Origin: an uncultured Prevotellaceae bacterium
GTDB taxonomy: Bacteria > Bacteroidota > Bacteroidia > Bacteroidales > Bacteroidaceae
Reading direction: 5' to 3'
Length of the DNA: 25,373 nt
NCBI GenBank assembly: GCA_945827465.1
Contig: CALZOH010000013.1
Span: forward strand, 1-25,373
In this document: positions 1 through 12,386 of the stretch, in pieces
How the letters are laid out: the number at the start of each line of letters is the position of its first letter
Numbering within the stretch: position 1 is the first letter of the stretch
Notes under the pieces: model-generated
What the model was told of the DNA's origin: nothing
The model's input: only the letters and a program-made list of their open reading frames with translations
Databases searched by the model: none
Position numbers and translations under genes: made by a program

Positions 1-8
1 TGAAGAGT

Positions 9-57
9 AAGCCTTGTGTGGTTTCACACTAACCATTCTTTCTCAACCAAAAGGCTT
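9..57. other. Long-loop inverted repeat at window edge
   Basis: AAGCCTT at 9-15 pairs with AAGGCTT at 51-57. A smaller GTGTG/CACAC hairpin (16-20 with 25-29) sits inside the loop. A short T-run follows at 57-59. It could be the tail of a transcription terminator for a gene outside the window, or part of the repeated element that also contains the palindrome at 72-90. No gene is visible between 1 and 225. Confidence 0.3.
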
Positions 58-71
58 TTCCGCCCACTTCA

Positions 72-90
72 GGGCGTATGCGATACGCCC
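72..90. repeat. REP-like palindrome
   Basis: GGGCGTAT (72-79) and ATACGCCC (83-90) form a perfect 8-bp stem with a 3-base loop, followed by CCTACA. Short GC-rich extragenic palindromes of this form, often flanked by CCTAC, are familiar as dispersed repeats in bacterial genomes. Whether this one is multicopy cannot be judged from one window. Confidence 0.45.
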
Positions 91-147
91 CTACAGTTTT
101 TGGCGAAAATGAATTTGTACCGGTCAGATGAAACCAACTAACAGAGA

Positions 148-184
148 AACCGCCATCCTCGCGAAAACGAGAATGGCGGTTTTC
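148..184 (-). terminator. Hairpin terminator downstream of secA
   Basis: A 14-bp stem (148-161 with 168-181, one mismatch) encloses the 6-base loop CGAAAA. It lies about 45 bases past the secA stop codon. Read on the minus strand the stem is followed by a moderately T-rich stretch (TTTCTCTGTT); on the plus strand by TTTTC. It may therefore work in both directions. The stability and position make it the most likely secA terminator. Confidence 0.75.
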
Positions 185-225
185 TGTACATCAATCAGGC
201 TTGGACTAAAACCAAAACCCGAGAA

Positions 226-3528
<3,303 letters not shown>

Positions 3529-3612
3529 GGAATGTCTTTTTTCTTAATGAAGTAATTGAATCATGTTGCACGCAGGTGCAGAGTGAGGCGCGGTGAATGT
3601 GCGCTCGAAGGC

Positions 3613-5202
3613 TTAATTGCTGAAACCAGTGAGCGCTGCAGTGGTGCAGGCATTGGGGGCACGGATGCGCATCACCTGCGAGAGCGTAGGCGCAATGCAG
3701 TCGGTGGTGACAGGCGTATCAATGGTTTCGGCCACCACTTCGTTTCCCATGAAGATAAGGGGGAAGGGGAAGTAGGAGTCGCGCACCATGACGTCTTCCT
3801 GGGTTTCTTCATTGACGAGATGCCATCCCGGTGCCACTTGCACGAGGATGTCACCCGAACACTTGGGATTATAGCTGTTGCGGATACGGCTGATACCGGG
3901 AGTCCATGCTCCGAGTAACAGACGCTGGGAGGTATAGACATCCTTGACGCCGGCTGACTGGAGCAGCAGTTCCTGACAGCGCTCCAACACCTCGGCCAAA
4001 CTGAGTTGTTTGGTCTCAAGGAGTTTATGATTCAGATAGATTTCGTCGCCATAATATGCCTCAATGTATTGCCCCTGACCATAGAGGGCCATCAAGTACA
4101 TGTTGAGCAAACCTGCCGTGCGATTGATGTAGAACGTACCGGTAGGAACACGGAATTTGGCCAAGTCGGCGGTCTCGTTGTCGGTATAGCCGGTGGAGGT
4201 AACCACAAAGAGCGCTTTGCCCGTTCCCACCTTCGACTCAACAGCTTGGAACAGTTCTCCGAGGGCCTTATCAAGGCGCAGGTAGGTGTCTTGCATCTCC
4301 ATCGGGAACTCGCTCACCGATTGGTCTTCATAATTGCCCGCATAATAAGTCAGGGAAAGGTAGTCGGTGATGTTGTCGTTACCAATGCCGGAAGTATTGA
4401 CGCATTCGGTGGCAAACTTCGTGATATATTCGTTAACGAGTCCACTGGTGGAAAAGGCTTTGAAGCGATGGTCACCCTTGAACTTGTATTTGAAAGGTTC
4501 CTTCATTCCACCGGAGGGGAAGTAACTGAAGTTGCCGCTCAGTTCCGACAGTGGTTCCCACGAATTGCCTTGCAGGAAAGATTCCAGGTCGTTCTTCTTG
4601 TCGGCAATCGACACCCAGCCAGGCAGCGGCCCATAGTAGGAGGTGCCACACCAACGTCCGGTGAGCGGATTAATCCAAAATGCTCCATCAGCTGCGTGTC
4701 CGGCACTGAGAATGGAAGCATCGCGGAAGGGAGCAATGGCGTAGACAATAGCTTTGCCTTCTGTGGCCACTTTCAGTTCGTCGCCAATGGTCGACACGCT
4801 CAGGAATTGGGGCGATGACTGGTCTCCCGTCAGATTTCCTTCATATTGACTGTCGTCAACGCAGAATACTGGACGCAAGGTTTTGCGGTTGAGCCACGTG
4901 TCACTAACAATGCCGTGATTATAGGGCACGGTACCTGTGGCAATAGTCGCTATACAGGCCGCACGGTTCAGTCTGCTTTGGGGATATTCGGCATGAGAGT
5001 AGACCCTGCCTTCTTTCAACAAGCGTTTGAAACCGTCCTGACCATAGATAGGCACGAAAGCATTCATATAGTCAGAGCGAAGGCGGTCAATCGTAATGTT
5101 CACAACCACCTTAGGCACGTCCTTGATGTCTTGTGCTTCGGCCGACACCCATGCCATTGCAGCAATGAGCGGAGGAAGGATATAGTAGATTTTTTTATTC
5201 AT
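3613..5202 (-). CDS. Alkaline-phosphatase-superfamily protein, probably catalytically inactive
   Basis: 529 residues with an N-terminal signal peptide (hydrophobic to about residue 23, AEAQ). The fold resembles PafA-like alkaline phosphatases: VVVNITIDRLRSDYM at the start (Asp39 kept), GTVPYNHGIVSDTWLNR, AGHAADGAFWINPLTGRW, DTYLRLDKALGELF, and a C-terminal PLIFMG strand. The active site is degraded. The nucleophile Thr position (family T-x-PGHAS) reads Arg80 in RAACIAT; the D-Y-V-G-H metal motif reads Y286-Y-A-G-N290; the T-A-D-H-G motif reads TSTGY (335-339); the C-terminal metal His (HGS) aligns with Val471; and the KDR phosphate-binding motif reads FRD. The family placement is from sequence resemblance, and the residue pairing was done by eye. 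A periplasmic binding or scaffold role is possible. It lies 24 bases downstream of the DUF4105 gene, probably in one transcript with it. Confidence 0.82.
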   Translation of the reverse strand: MNKKIYYILPPLIAAMAWVSAEAQDIKDVPKVVVNITIDRLRSDYMNAFVPIYGQDGFKRLLKEGRVYSHAEYPQSRLNRAACIATIATGTVPYNHGIVSDTWLNRKTLRPVFCVDDSQYEGNLTGDQSSPQFLSVSTIGDELKVATEGKAIVYAIAPFRDASILSAGHAADGAFWINPLTGRWCGTSYYGPLPGWVSIADKKNDLESFLQGNSWEPLSELSGNFSYFPSGGMKEPFKYKFKGDHRFKAFSTSGLVNEYITKFATECVNTSGIGNDNITDYLSLTYYAGNYEDQSVSEFPMEMQDTYLRLDKALGELFQAVESKVGTGKALFVVTSTGYTDNETADLAKFRVPTGTFYINRTAGLLNMYLMALYGQGQYIEAYYGDEIYLNHKLLETKQLSLAEVLERCQELLLQSAGVKDVYTSQRLLLGAWTPGISRIRNSYNPKCSGDILVQVAPGWHLVNEETQEDVMVRDSYFPFPLIFMGNEVVAETIDTPVTTDCIAPTLSQVMRIRAPNACTTAALTGFSN

Positions 5203-5226
5203 TCATGCAAAGGTTAATGGATTGGT

Positions 5227-6420
5227 TCATCGGGTACGGAATACATGACCTACACTCCTTAATAATAAGGTGAGCGTCAAAAGGACTATTTCGGGTCCGA
5301 ATTGTTGCGGAATCAATGGAATGCCCACCAAGAACAGGAATAACCAAACAGTCGCTACACGGTAGTAGATGCTCTTCCTACCCTTTCGCTCTCCCTGAAT
5401 GACGGGATAAAGGAACAGAAGCGGAAGCGGATTAAAAAGCAAGATAAGCCAGTTGGAACCTACGGTGGGATGGATGGAAAAGAAGAACATGAAACTGATG
5501 ATAAGCCCTACAATGCCTTGCGAGGCAAGCAATATCAAGTCGTAGATCCAGCACGTCTTCTTCATACGGAGTTCCAGTCCTGTTATTACCGCAGTGACAA
5601 CTAATAATGCTATGGCGCAGACCAAAGGAGTGACCGGACAGGGTTCAATGGGTTTCGGGTCCATCTCAGGTAACAACATACGGGTTTCGCTAACAAGCGG
5701 ACGCTCCGTCCCGTCTGCTGCCTTGATGCGTGCTGTACTGAGGTCGCGCTCCAGATAGAGAGGTGCAAATTGCTGGCTCTTTCGGTCAGCCTGATGGTCG
5801 GCCTCTGCTCCCAAGAGCAGGTCCTGACCAAAGAGCGACCAAGGATGAGGCTGACTATATTCATGAACAATGTCGCGGAGGGATTGGTCGGTCACGCTCT
5901 GCGTATAGACAAGCTCGCCGTCGAGGTTGCGCACGATCTGATCGCGGATGCGAGTGGCACAATTGTCATAAAAGAAGTTGTAGAGATAAGAACGATTCTG
6001 GGGCTGACAATTGTCGATAAGCGCCTGAAAGAGGCGTCGGGCTTCGCTTTGGCGAAGATTGAGAATCTGCTCTCTCACAAAACTGCCGCGGTCGGCATAT
6101 TGTGCCAGAAAGTTCAGAGTAAACGTAGCACCAATTTCATATTGACAATCGCCGCGCATAAAACGCCAGCGGAAATTGGGTGTATTGAAGGAGAATAGTC
6201 CGTAGTTGAAAATAATATCCTCACCTTTGCTGTGGTCAATGATGCGCAAAGCCGAATGACCGTAATATTCGTAAACTTCCTGACCGGGTGAACAAGTGAG
6301 CAGACTAACGGTGATGCTGTCGGTCGAAATATCTTCGGCCGCTTTTGCCTTTCCTGCAAAAAGAGCAAGGCTACACAGCAGGATGAGAAGGATGCGTATA
6401 GGTCTGGGCTGATTGTTCAC
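5227..6420 (-). CDS. DUF4105 (Lnb N-terminal periplasmic domain) membrane protein
   Basis: 397 residues. A signal peptide or anchor (about 8-27) is followed by a DUF4105 domain with the conserved motif LLTCSPGQEVYEYYGHSALRI (Gly54-His55) and YNFFYDNCATRIRD (Cys154). DUF4105 is thought to be a permuted papain/NlpC-like fold, so His55 and Cys154 are the likely catalytic pair; that assignment is inference. From about residue 262 onward there are some five hydrophobic segments, including one around CWIYDLILLASQGIVGL and another around WLILLFNPLPLLFLYPVI. The domain is therefore probably presented outside the inner membrane and tethered by a C-terminal helical bundle. The substrate is unknown. It sits 30 bases after the metallophosphoesterase gene and 24 before the pseudo-phosphatase gene, as in an operon. 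Confidence 0.88.
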   Translation of the reverse strand: MNNQPRPIRILLILLCSLALFAGKAKAAEDISTDSITVSLLTCSPGQEVYEYYGHSALRIIDHSKGEDIIFNYGLFSFNTPNFRWRFMRGDCQYEIGATFTLNFLAQYADRGSFVREQILNLRQSEARRLFQALIDNCQPQNRSYLYNFFYDNCATRIRDQIVRNLDGELVYTQSVTDQSLRDIVHEYSQPHPWSLFGQDLLLGAEADHQADRKSQQFAPLYLERDLSTARIKAADGTERPLVSETRMLLPEMDPKPIEPCPVTPLVCAIALLVVTAVITGLELRMKKTCWIYDLILLASQGIVGLIISFMFFFSIHPTVGSNWLILLFNPLPLLFLYPVIQGERKGRKSIYYRVATVWLFLFLVGIPLIPQQFGPEIVLLTLTLLLRSVGHVFRTR

Positions 6421-6450
6421 AAGTCGACTGTTATTCGGGTTGGTGAAATG

Positions 6451-7635
6451 TTAGTGACGGACTTTAAAGGTCTTTTGGGTGACTTCCTTTCCGTCATCAT
6501 GAATTACTTTTATCTTGAGCTCGTCACCTTGCGTCTCAGCGACAACAATGCCTTTGTTGGAGTTGATCAATACCGGATACTGACAAACTTGATCGGGCTC
6601 ACGGTAAGAATCCCGGTGATTGTGTCCGGAGAGCATGACATCAATGTTGAGCGTATTGAGCACGGGAGCCATTTTCTCAATGCAGTCGTTGGGGCCATGC
6701 CAATTGCTTGGGTCGGTACAGATCGGCATATGGCAAATCACAACTCTGAATTTGGCTGATTGGTAGTCGGGATGATCCTTAATAGTCTTGAGCCATTCTG
6801 CTTGTTCGGAGCGGTATCCGTCATAATCCACAATGCCGCTATATTCAATTTCTGAGTCGGGCTTGTCTTCACCGGTATCAAGCAGAATGAAGAATACCGG
6901 ACCTTGGCGAAGGGCGAAGTACAGATGGGGCTCACGTACATTAAAGTAATCCTGGAAGTGAGTGGAAAATTCGCCACGGGTCTCATGGTTGCCGCGTGCA
7001 TAATAGATACTTTTGTTTTGGGCAAAGAGATTGATGCATTCGTCCATAAAGCCAGTGAAAAAGTCTTCGGCCTTATTAAGAATCGAAATCATATCGCCAT
7101 TGAAGAACACGAGATCTTTTTTCTCATAGTCTGCATGTTTCATCAAGGGGGCAATAGCCTCACTATTGCCATGGATGTCATTGAGCACTACAAAGGACGT
7201 TTCTGTCTTTTTAGGATCAAGCGTTTGAAATTGCAGAGGCTGCTGACTGTAGACATTGCTGGCAGCAATTCTTCCGTCATAATTGACAAAGATGCCTTGG
7301 TGAGAAAGTACTTCCTGCGAATAGATGCGATAACGGTAGTTGGTACCGGGTTTCAAGCCCAATAATTTGACAGCATGAATCAAGGATGTGTTTTTAACGC
7401 CGTTCGTACAGTCAAAAAACTTCTTCCTTTCGGTTGCATAAAAGTGTGAACCATCATCAGGTGCCAGTTCCACCCAGCCAATACTCGGCTTATCAGCTTC
7501 CCATACAATAGTGGCCTCAGTGGCCGTTATATTTTGAAGGTATGGTCCGTGAATATTCTTTACTCGTCCCTTTACCGTGAGCGTAAAGACGGTAAAGAGT
7601 AACAGCAGGCTGGTGAAAAATCTTCTTGTTGGCAT
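6451..7635 (-). CDS. Secreted calcineurin-like metallophosphoesterase (purple-acid-phosphatase-like)
   Basis: 394 residues. A signal peptide (about 1-23) is followed by a fibronectin-III-like N-terminal domain (IHGPYLQNITATEATIVWEA; LKPGTNYRYRIYS), as in purple acid phosphatases. The dinuclear-metal phosphoesterase core follows: NDIHGN (Asp153, His155), the NGDM box, GNHE (Asn216-His217), a lone His302 in VICHMP and SGHNH (His338, His340). All expected metal-ligand motifs are present, so it should be an active phosphoesterase; the substrate cannot be read from sequence. It is the first gene of the minus-strand run leading to secA and has an exact Bacteroidetes -7 element about 28 bases upstream of its ATG. 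Confidence 0.92.
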   Translation of the reverse strand: MPTRRFFTSLLLLFTVFTLTVKGRVKNIHGPYLQNITATEATIVWEADKPSIGWVELAPDDGSHFYATERKKFFDCTNGVKNTSLIHAVKLLGLKPGTNYRYRIYSQEVLSHQGIFVNYDGRIAASNVYSQQPLQFQTLDPKKTETSFVVLNDIHGNSEAIAPLMKHADYEKKDLVFFNGDMISILNKAEDFFTGFMDECINLFAQNKSIYYARGNHETRGEFSTHFQDYFNVREPHLYFALRQGPVFFILLDTGEDKPDSEIEYSGIVDYDGYRSEQAEWLKTIKDHPDYQSAKFRVVICHMPICTDPSNWHGPNDCIEKMAPVLNTLNIDVMLSGHNHRDSYREPDQVCQYPVLINSNKGIVVAETQGDELKIKVIHDDGKEVTQKTFKVRH

Positions 7636-7662
7636 TAAGATGAATGTTGAGTTTTAGGACTG

Positions 7663-7670
7663 CAAAAGTA
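7663..7670 (-). promoter_or_regulatory. Promoter -7 element for the phosphoesterase-DUF4105-secA run
   Basis: The minus strand reads TACTTTTG, an exact match to the Bacteroidetes TAnnTTTG -7 box. It would give a leader of about 20-25 bases before the ATG at 7635. No good TTTG -33 box is seen at the expected distance. Confidence 0.6.
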
Positions 7671-7705
7671 CGCATTTTCGTTCTAATTCGTTTCATTTTG
7701 AGTAC

Positions 7706-10700
7706 TTATTCTTGTTTTAAAGGGGTAAAGTAACGATTGCTCTGCTGGAGTTGGTCAATGAGTTCGCGATAGAGCGCGTTGCGACGAAGCAACGTAGCAT
7801 TACCAATGAGGAAGGTTTGTTCGCGTGAACGGGTGAGCGCCACATTCAGTTTCCGATCCACCATGTAGGGCCTGTCTCCATCACTTCTTTCCTGATAGGT
7901 TGAAGCCGTAAGGAAATCTAATTGAAAGTAGTTCTTAACGGTGAAGAGATAGAAGATGATATCGCGTTGACTTCCCTGATAACGCTCCACGGTATCAATG
8001 GTCAGTGAAAGCAGGTGATCCAATTCCAGTTGTTCCATTTCTTTTCTGATGGCGGCAATCTGGTTGCGATAAGGTACGATGATACCGACATTCGAGGCCT
8101 CCAGGGTGCGGCCTTCCATTTGGTAAGCATCTTGTAATGCCTTCAGACAGCAGGCCACCAAGTGTGCTTCGGCCTGATTGGTCTTGTCGTTGGCGCTGTT
8201 GATGGTTGTTGGAGGACAATGCAGAAAGGCCATTCGATGAGAAGCCATTAATCGAACGAGCGGATGAAGGGCTTTTTGCGCATGAGGATAGAATTGGTTG
8301 AGACTACGCTCTTGATGCGGCAAAGGAACGCAGGCCAAACGATTCTGATAAAAGGTTTGGTTGACGAAGCCAAACAAGTCGGGGTGCATTCGCCCTTGTG
8401 TTTCTATCAGATGATACAGATCGCTCCTTCCGGCTCGTTGTTGCAAAGTAAGCAAACGTTCAAAGAGCGAATTGCGACAATCGGTGAGTCCGGCAGCTTG
8501 CAGACTGGGTTCGTTGACACGAGAAAGTTCGGACGACTGTTGCACCACGGCCGGCAATTGTTTTTGATCGCCAACCAATACGAAACGATGAATAGAGGGC
8601 AAACCCGATTGAATGTTGTTGGCAAAGAAGAAGGGCAATAATTGCGGCTCGAGTATTTGGGAGGCTTCATCGATAAATGCTGTTTCAAAAGGAATATTCT
8701 TCAACAGTTCCGTTTGGGAAGCCATGGTGGAAGTTGTTCCTACAAACACACGCGTTTGGGATACAAAGCGACGGATATCTCCTGCCTTCTTGAGATACTC
8801 CATCCGTTCGGAAAGAAAACGACGGTGATATTTCTCTTCTGCAGAGAAAACAGAACCGAGTCTCACGTAATCATCGAGCAGACCACTCTCGCAGATTCCA
8901 TCCAACATGTTGCAGAGTTCGTCAACGGCGCGATTGGTGTAAGCCATTACCAAGATATGACTGCTTGCATCATGAAGTTCCTCTTCTATCATATACCGAA
9001 GGGCAAAACTGGTCTTTCCCGAACCCGGAGGACCGATTACGAAGAAAATATCATCAGCTTGCCTTTCCTTCCTGACAAGTTCTTCAAATGGACCGTAATC
9101 TCCTACAAGCTGACAAGCAGGCCTTCTACGCGGTTGGCGCCGATTGAGCAATAAGTCCTGACGGTCGGCGTTTCCTGTCAAGAAACTGTAGAGACCGCTA
9201 AAGAGTCGGTTAGTAGCGGCTTCGGGCCGGTCGTGTTCAACGGCAAAGAAGCTGTCAGGATTGTCGAATATTTCGTAATTGCGTTGAGGATGTCTCAACT
9301 CAACCTCCAGGTATTGAATGGTCATTTTCCGCAAGGTGCCTCTCATCAGGAACTGACGGCGCACGTCAGGCTCATCACCTTCATATCGATAAAGCAGCAC
9401 GGCATCACCCGGTCGAAAATTAGACAGGAATCCGTTTTCTTCGGTGATACGCAGCCTTATGTTGATGATACCTTTCGTACCGGTCTTGGCTGTTTCGGTA
9501 TGTTCTACTTTGAGTTGGGAGTAGAGAGCACCCAATGCCCGACGGCTGCCTGCCGGCAAGTTCCACAAATCGGCAAAGGCATGCCCCGTCTCACCGGGAG
9601 CAATCATTTTACCTTGTAGTTGTTCACGACTGATAAACGTGTGGAAACGGTAAAAATAGTCGTTCAGACATTGCCCGCGTTCCGAGGTGGCTGGCGCAAA
9701 GGGTCTGAGCATTGCTTGGAGTTGCGGCTTTTGATAGTCGGTCCAAAGTCGTGAGGGCGAAGTCATCAGCAGGTCGTCGGCACGAAGATTTTCCAGATGT
9801 TCTCTCAGTTTACCCTCTGCACATTGAAGTTGCAAGGCCACAATCTGATTGCGCACAGCCAAAGCTTTTCGCAGCAGTTCCAAGTAAGGACGTTCATAGA
9901 GCAGACCGTCAGCATATTTGGAGTAGAGCAGGTAGCAGTCGGTGTGTGCAGATGTTGCTCCCAAGTTATAATCCAAGATGGCTTGGTATAACATCATTTG
10001 GATGTAGTGTACTTCTTTGTGTGTGTGACGAAATTCATCGCGCTTGCCACTCTTTTGCTCTATCAATTTCTTAAAATCACTTTGCAGAAAGTCCATTCGT
10101 CCTGAAAGGCCGAGGGCTTCGCATACGAATGAGGGTTCAATGAGGGCTTTGTTCAGTTGGAAGCCGTAGTTGGATTCGAGTTCCTGACCAATCAATCGAT
10201 ACAGATTCTGGAATTGCCTTTGTGCCTCTTCGTGGAAATTGAACTTCTGATTGAGTTGAACGAAACTGAAGGCAATGGGGTCCATCTGAAAGGAACGCCT
10301 CAGCGATTCGACATAGGTGAGTGGCGTTTCATCGGATGTATGACCTATCAGATCGTCAAGAAACTGTCCGGCAGCGTTTCCCAACAGATTATACGGATTG
10401 TTCTGGTGAGGCTCCAATTGCATCAAAATAGCATTGAGCGGATGATGACCGTATTCCTTAAAACAAGCAGCAAGTTGCGATACCTCTACCAGGTAATCGG
10501 GCTCCAAGATGAGACTCTCAGGCAGATACACTCCGTCTTCCACTTTTGTCTTGAGCAGGTTGAGGGTGCTTTGAGGTGTGAGCAAGGGAATGATATAACC
10601 CAAGTCGCCATCATATCCTCCGTTGAGGTAATCAATGCGAATATTGATTTGTTCGTCGTCTTCATCTTTTTCGGCATAGATGTATTGCGAATCCCAATGT

Positions 10701-11131
10701 GTGACACTCACACGGAGTTTCTTGTAATAGGATTGAGCTCGACGCTCGTTTTCTGCTTTGATGTGGCGAGGGAGGAGTTGCAGCAGTTCACTTGGCGGTT
10801 GGCATTGATAAATCTCACCCACAAACTCAGTAAGGCTGCGTACGTCTGACAGCCATTCCTGAGCCTTTTGTTCTTCCCGGTGATGACACTTCCGGCGCAG
10901 GGCCTGCAACTCGCGTGCTTGTGCTTCATTGATATGATGCTGACGACAAACATAACCCAAACGCGAGAATAGGTTGGGAAAGGGATAGTCCTTCGTTTCC
11001 TGTTCGCAAATAGTGAGCAGCAACTGATAAAGGTCGGTATAACCCTCGGGAGTCCATTCTGCAAGCGCGAGTTGTGTTAACAGGCTGAAATAGTCTGATG
11101 CCTGAGGCTGGGAAGCGTCGGTCGTTATCAT
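7706..11131 (-). CDS. PD-(D/E)XK nuclease / SF1 (Dna2/UPF1-like) helicase fusion
   Basis: 1141 residues. About 1-300 is unassigned. Around 340-375 there is a RecB/Cas4-type nuclease core: GRMD (Asp347), LIEQKSG (Glu358-Gln359-Lys360), then a QMMLYQ motif. The four-cysteine iron-sulfur signature of Cas4/Dna2/AddB nucleases is not evident. A C-terminal superfamily-1 helicase follows: Walker A GPPGSGKT (700-707), motif II IDEASQ (Asp821-Glu822), motif III GDQKQLP (Gly854-Asp855), a QGRMHPDLFGFVNQTF motif, VERYQGSQRDIIF and the motif VI segment RKLNVALTRSRE. The architecture resembles Dna2-like nuclease-helicases that process DNA flaps or broken ends. The ATG is one base after the umuC stop codon, so it is very probably co-translated with umuC and expressed with umuD. 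The joint role in damage tolerance is inference. Confidence 0.9.
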   Translation of the reverse strand: MITTDASQPQASDYFSLLTQLALAEWTPEGYTDLYQLLLTICEQETKDYPFPNLFSRLGYVCRQHHINEAQARELQALRRKCHHREEQKAQEWLSDVRSLTEFVGEIYQCQPPSELLQLLPRHIKAENERRAQSYYKKLRVSVTHWDSQYIYAEKDEDDEQINIRIDYLNGGYDGDLGYIIPLLTPQSTLNLLKTKVEDGVYLPESLILEPDYLVEVSQLAACFKEYGHHPLNAILMQLEPHQNNPYNLLGNAAGQFLDDLIGHTSDETPLTYVESLRRSFQMDPIAFSFVQLNQKFNFHEEAQRQFQNLYRLIGQELESNYGFQLNKALIEPSFVCEALGLSGRMDFLQSDFKKLIEQKSGKRDEFRHTHKEVHYIQMMLYQAILDYNLGATSAHTDCYLLYSKYADGLLYERPYLELLRKALAVRNQIVALQLQCAEGKLREHLENLRADDLLMTSPSRLWTDYQKPQLQAMLRPFAPATSERGQCLNDYFYRFHTFISREQLQGKMIAPGETGHAFADLWNLPAGSRRALGALYSQLKVEHTETAKTGTKGIINIRLRITEENGFLSNFRPGDAVLLYRYEGDEPDVRRQFLMRGTLRKMTIQYLEVELRHPQRNYEIFDNPDSFFAVEHDRPEAATNRLFSGLYSFLTGNADRQDLLLNRRQPRRRPACQLVGDYGPFEELVRKERQADDIFFVIGPPGSGKTSFALRYMIEEELHDASSHILVMAYTNRAVDELCNMLDGICESGLLDDYVRLGSVFSAEEKYHRRFLSERMEYLKKAGDIRRFVSQTRVFVGTTSTMASQTELLKNIPFETAFIDEASQILEPQLLPFFFANNIQSGLPSIHRFVLVGDQKQLPAVVQQSSELSRVNEPSLQAAGLTDCRNSLFERLLTLQQRAGRSDLYHLIETQGRMHPDLFGFVNQTFYQNRLACVPLPHQERSLNQFYPHAQKALHPLVRLMASHRMAFLHCPPTTINSANDKTNQAEAHLVACCLKALQDAYQMEGRTLEASNVGIIVPYRNQIAAIRKEMEQLELDHLLSLTIDTVERYQGSQRDIIFYLFTVKNYFQLDFLTASTYQERSDGDRPYMVDRKLNVALTRSREQTFLIGNATLLRRNALYRELIDQLQQSNRYFTPLKQE

Positions 11132-11132
11132 C

Positions 11133-12386
11133 TTACAGGATTTTTACTTCGATAATCTCATTCAAGTTAGTAGTATAAGCCGGCGAGGTGTACTGACGGT
11201 TGGCAGCACGTTTGCTTTCACCCTGTATGGCCACTTTCACCGCATCCTTCCCCATCTTTTGATGAATGCTATCAAGGCTTTTCAACAGTTTTTCTTGCTT
11301 ATCGCGGTCAATGGAGTCGAACAGACTACCCGGAACGCAACCGTTGACGATGTTGCTGACCGTAACACCGGCTTTTTTGTAGGCGTAATTGGGACGGAAG
11401 ATACATTCAAGCCCCCGGAGCGCTGCACCTATGATTTCGCGCAGGTCAGAAGTGGGCACGTCGAGCCTTACATTGGCGGAATTGGTATATTGTGGTTGCT
11501 CTTCCTGATGCGGATTCGTTCGTATGAATACGCAGATGTCTGTTGCCGCACCGTGTTGTTTGCGCAGTTGTTGTGCACAAAGAGCTGCAAAATCTGCCAC
11601 GATGGGTTTCAGTTCTTCGAGGTCAGAGATGGCATTCTTGAAGGAACGAGAGTTGGTAATGGTTTTCCGATTGACATCCATTTCCAAATACTCGCAGGGA
11701 ATCCCCTTGAGTTCGGTCCAGGTAACAATGCCCGGTAATCCAAATTCGCTACGAACATGTTTTTCGTCCCATCTTACGAAGTCAGCAGCTGTCTTCACAC
11801 CTCGGCAGGCAAGACGGTTGCCATAACGACGCCCTATTCCCCACACGTCTTGAATGGGAAAGAGTGACAAGGCTTTTTCTCTTTTCTCGTCATTGTCAAT
11901 GACGCAGCAGCCCTTATAGCCGACATACTTCTTGGCAAATTTGCTGGCCATCTTGGCCAAGGTCTTAGAGGGTGCAAAACCGATGCTCACGGGTATGCCT
12001 GTCCAACGCTCCACCTTTTTGGACAGATTGATACCTACTTCCTGCAACCGGGGAACGTCGTCGTCAACCCTTACGAAGGTCTCATCAATTGAATAGATTT
12101 CCATTTCGGGCAGTTCGCTGCGCACCACCGACATGACCCGTCTTGACATATCGCCATAGAGGGCGAAGTTGGCAGAGAAGACATGCAATTTGTGCTGATC
12201 CACCAAATGTCTGACCTGAAAGAAGGGTTGCCCCATGGTGATGCCCATGGCTTTGGCTTCATTGCTCCGCGCAATGATGCAACCATCGTTGTTGGACAGT
12301 ACGACTACAGGTTCCCTGCGTAAGTCGGGACGGAAAACGCGTTCACAACTTACGTAAAAGTTGTTGCAGTCAACGACCCCCATCAT
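11133..12386 (-). CDS. umuC: Y-family DNA polymerase UmuC (Pol V catalytic subunit)
   Basis: 417 residues from the ATG at 12386. Error-prone polymerase that copies past DNA lesions together with processed UmuD. The N-terminus MMGVVDCNNFYVSCERVFRPDL holds the first catalytic Asp (residue 6), LSNNDGCIIARS follows, and YSIDETF supplies Asp101-Glu102 of the palm. The C-terminal little-finger region and a tail ending in YTTNLNEIIEVK are as in UmuC. PGSLFD near the C-terminus could be a sliding-clamp-binding motif. An in-frame ATG 45 bases further upstream lies inside umuD; the internal start is chosen because it aligns with the family N-terminus and overlaps the umuD stop as ATGA. The stop codon is one base from the helicase ATG. 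Confidence 0.95.
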   Translation of the reverse strand: MMGVVDCNNFYVSCERVFRPDLRREPVVVLSNNDGCIIARSNEAKAMGITMGQPFFQVRHLVDQHKLHVFSANFALYGDMSRRVMSVVRSELPEMEIYSIDETFVRVDDDVPRLQEVGINLSKKVERWTGIPVSIGFAPSKTLAKMASKFAKKYVGYKGCCVIDNDEKREKALSLFPIQDVWGIGRRYGNRLACRGVKTAADFVRWDEKHVRSEFGLPGIVTWTELKGIPCEYLEMDVNRKTITNSRSFKNAISDLEELKPIVADFAALCAQQLRKQHGAATDICVFIRTNPHQEEQPQYTNSANVRLDVPTSDLREIIGAALRGLECIFRPNYAYKKAGVTVSNIVNGCVPGSLFDSIDRDKQEKLLKSLDSIHQKMGKDAVKVAIQGESKRAANRQYTSPAYTTNLNEIIEVKIL

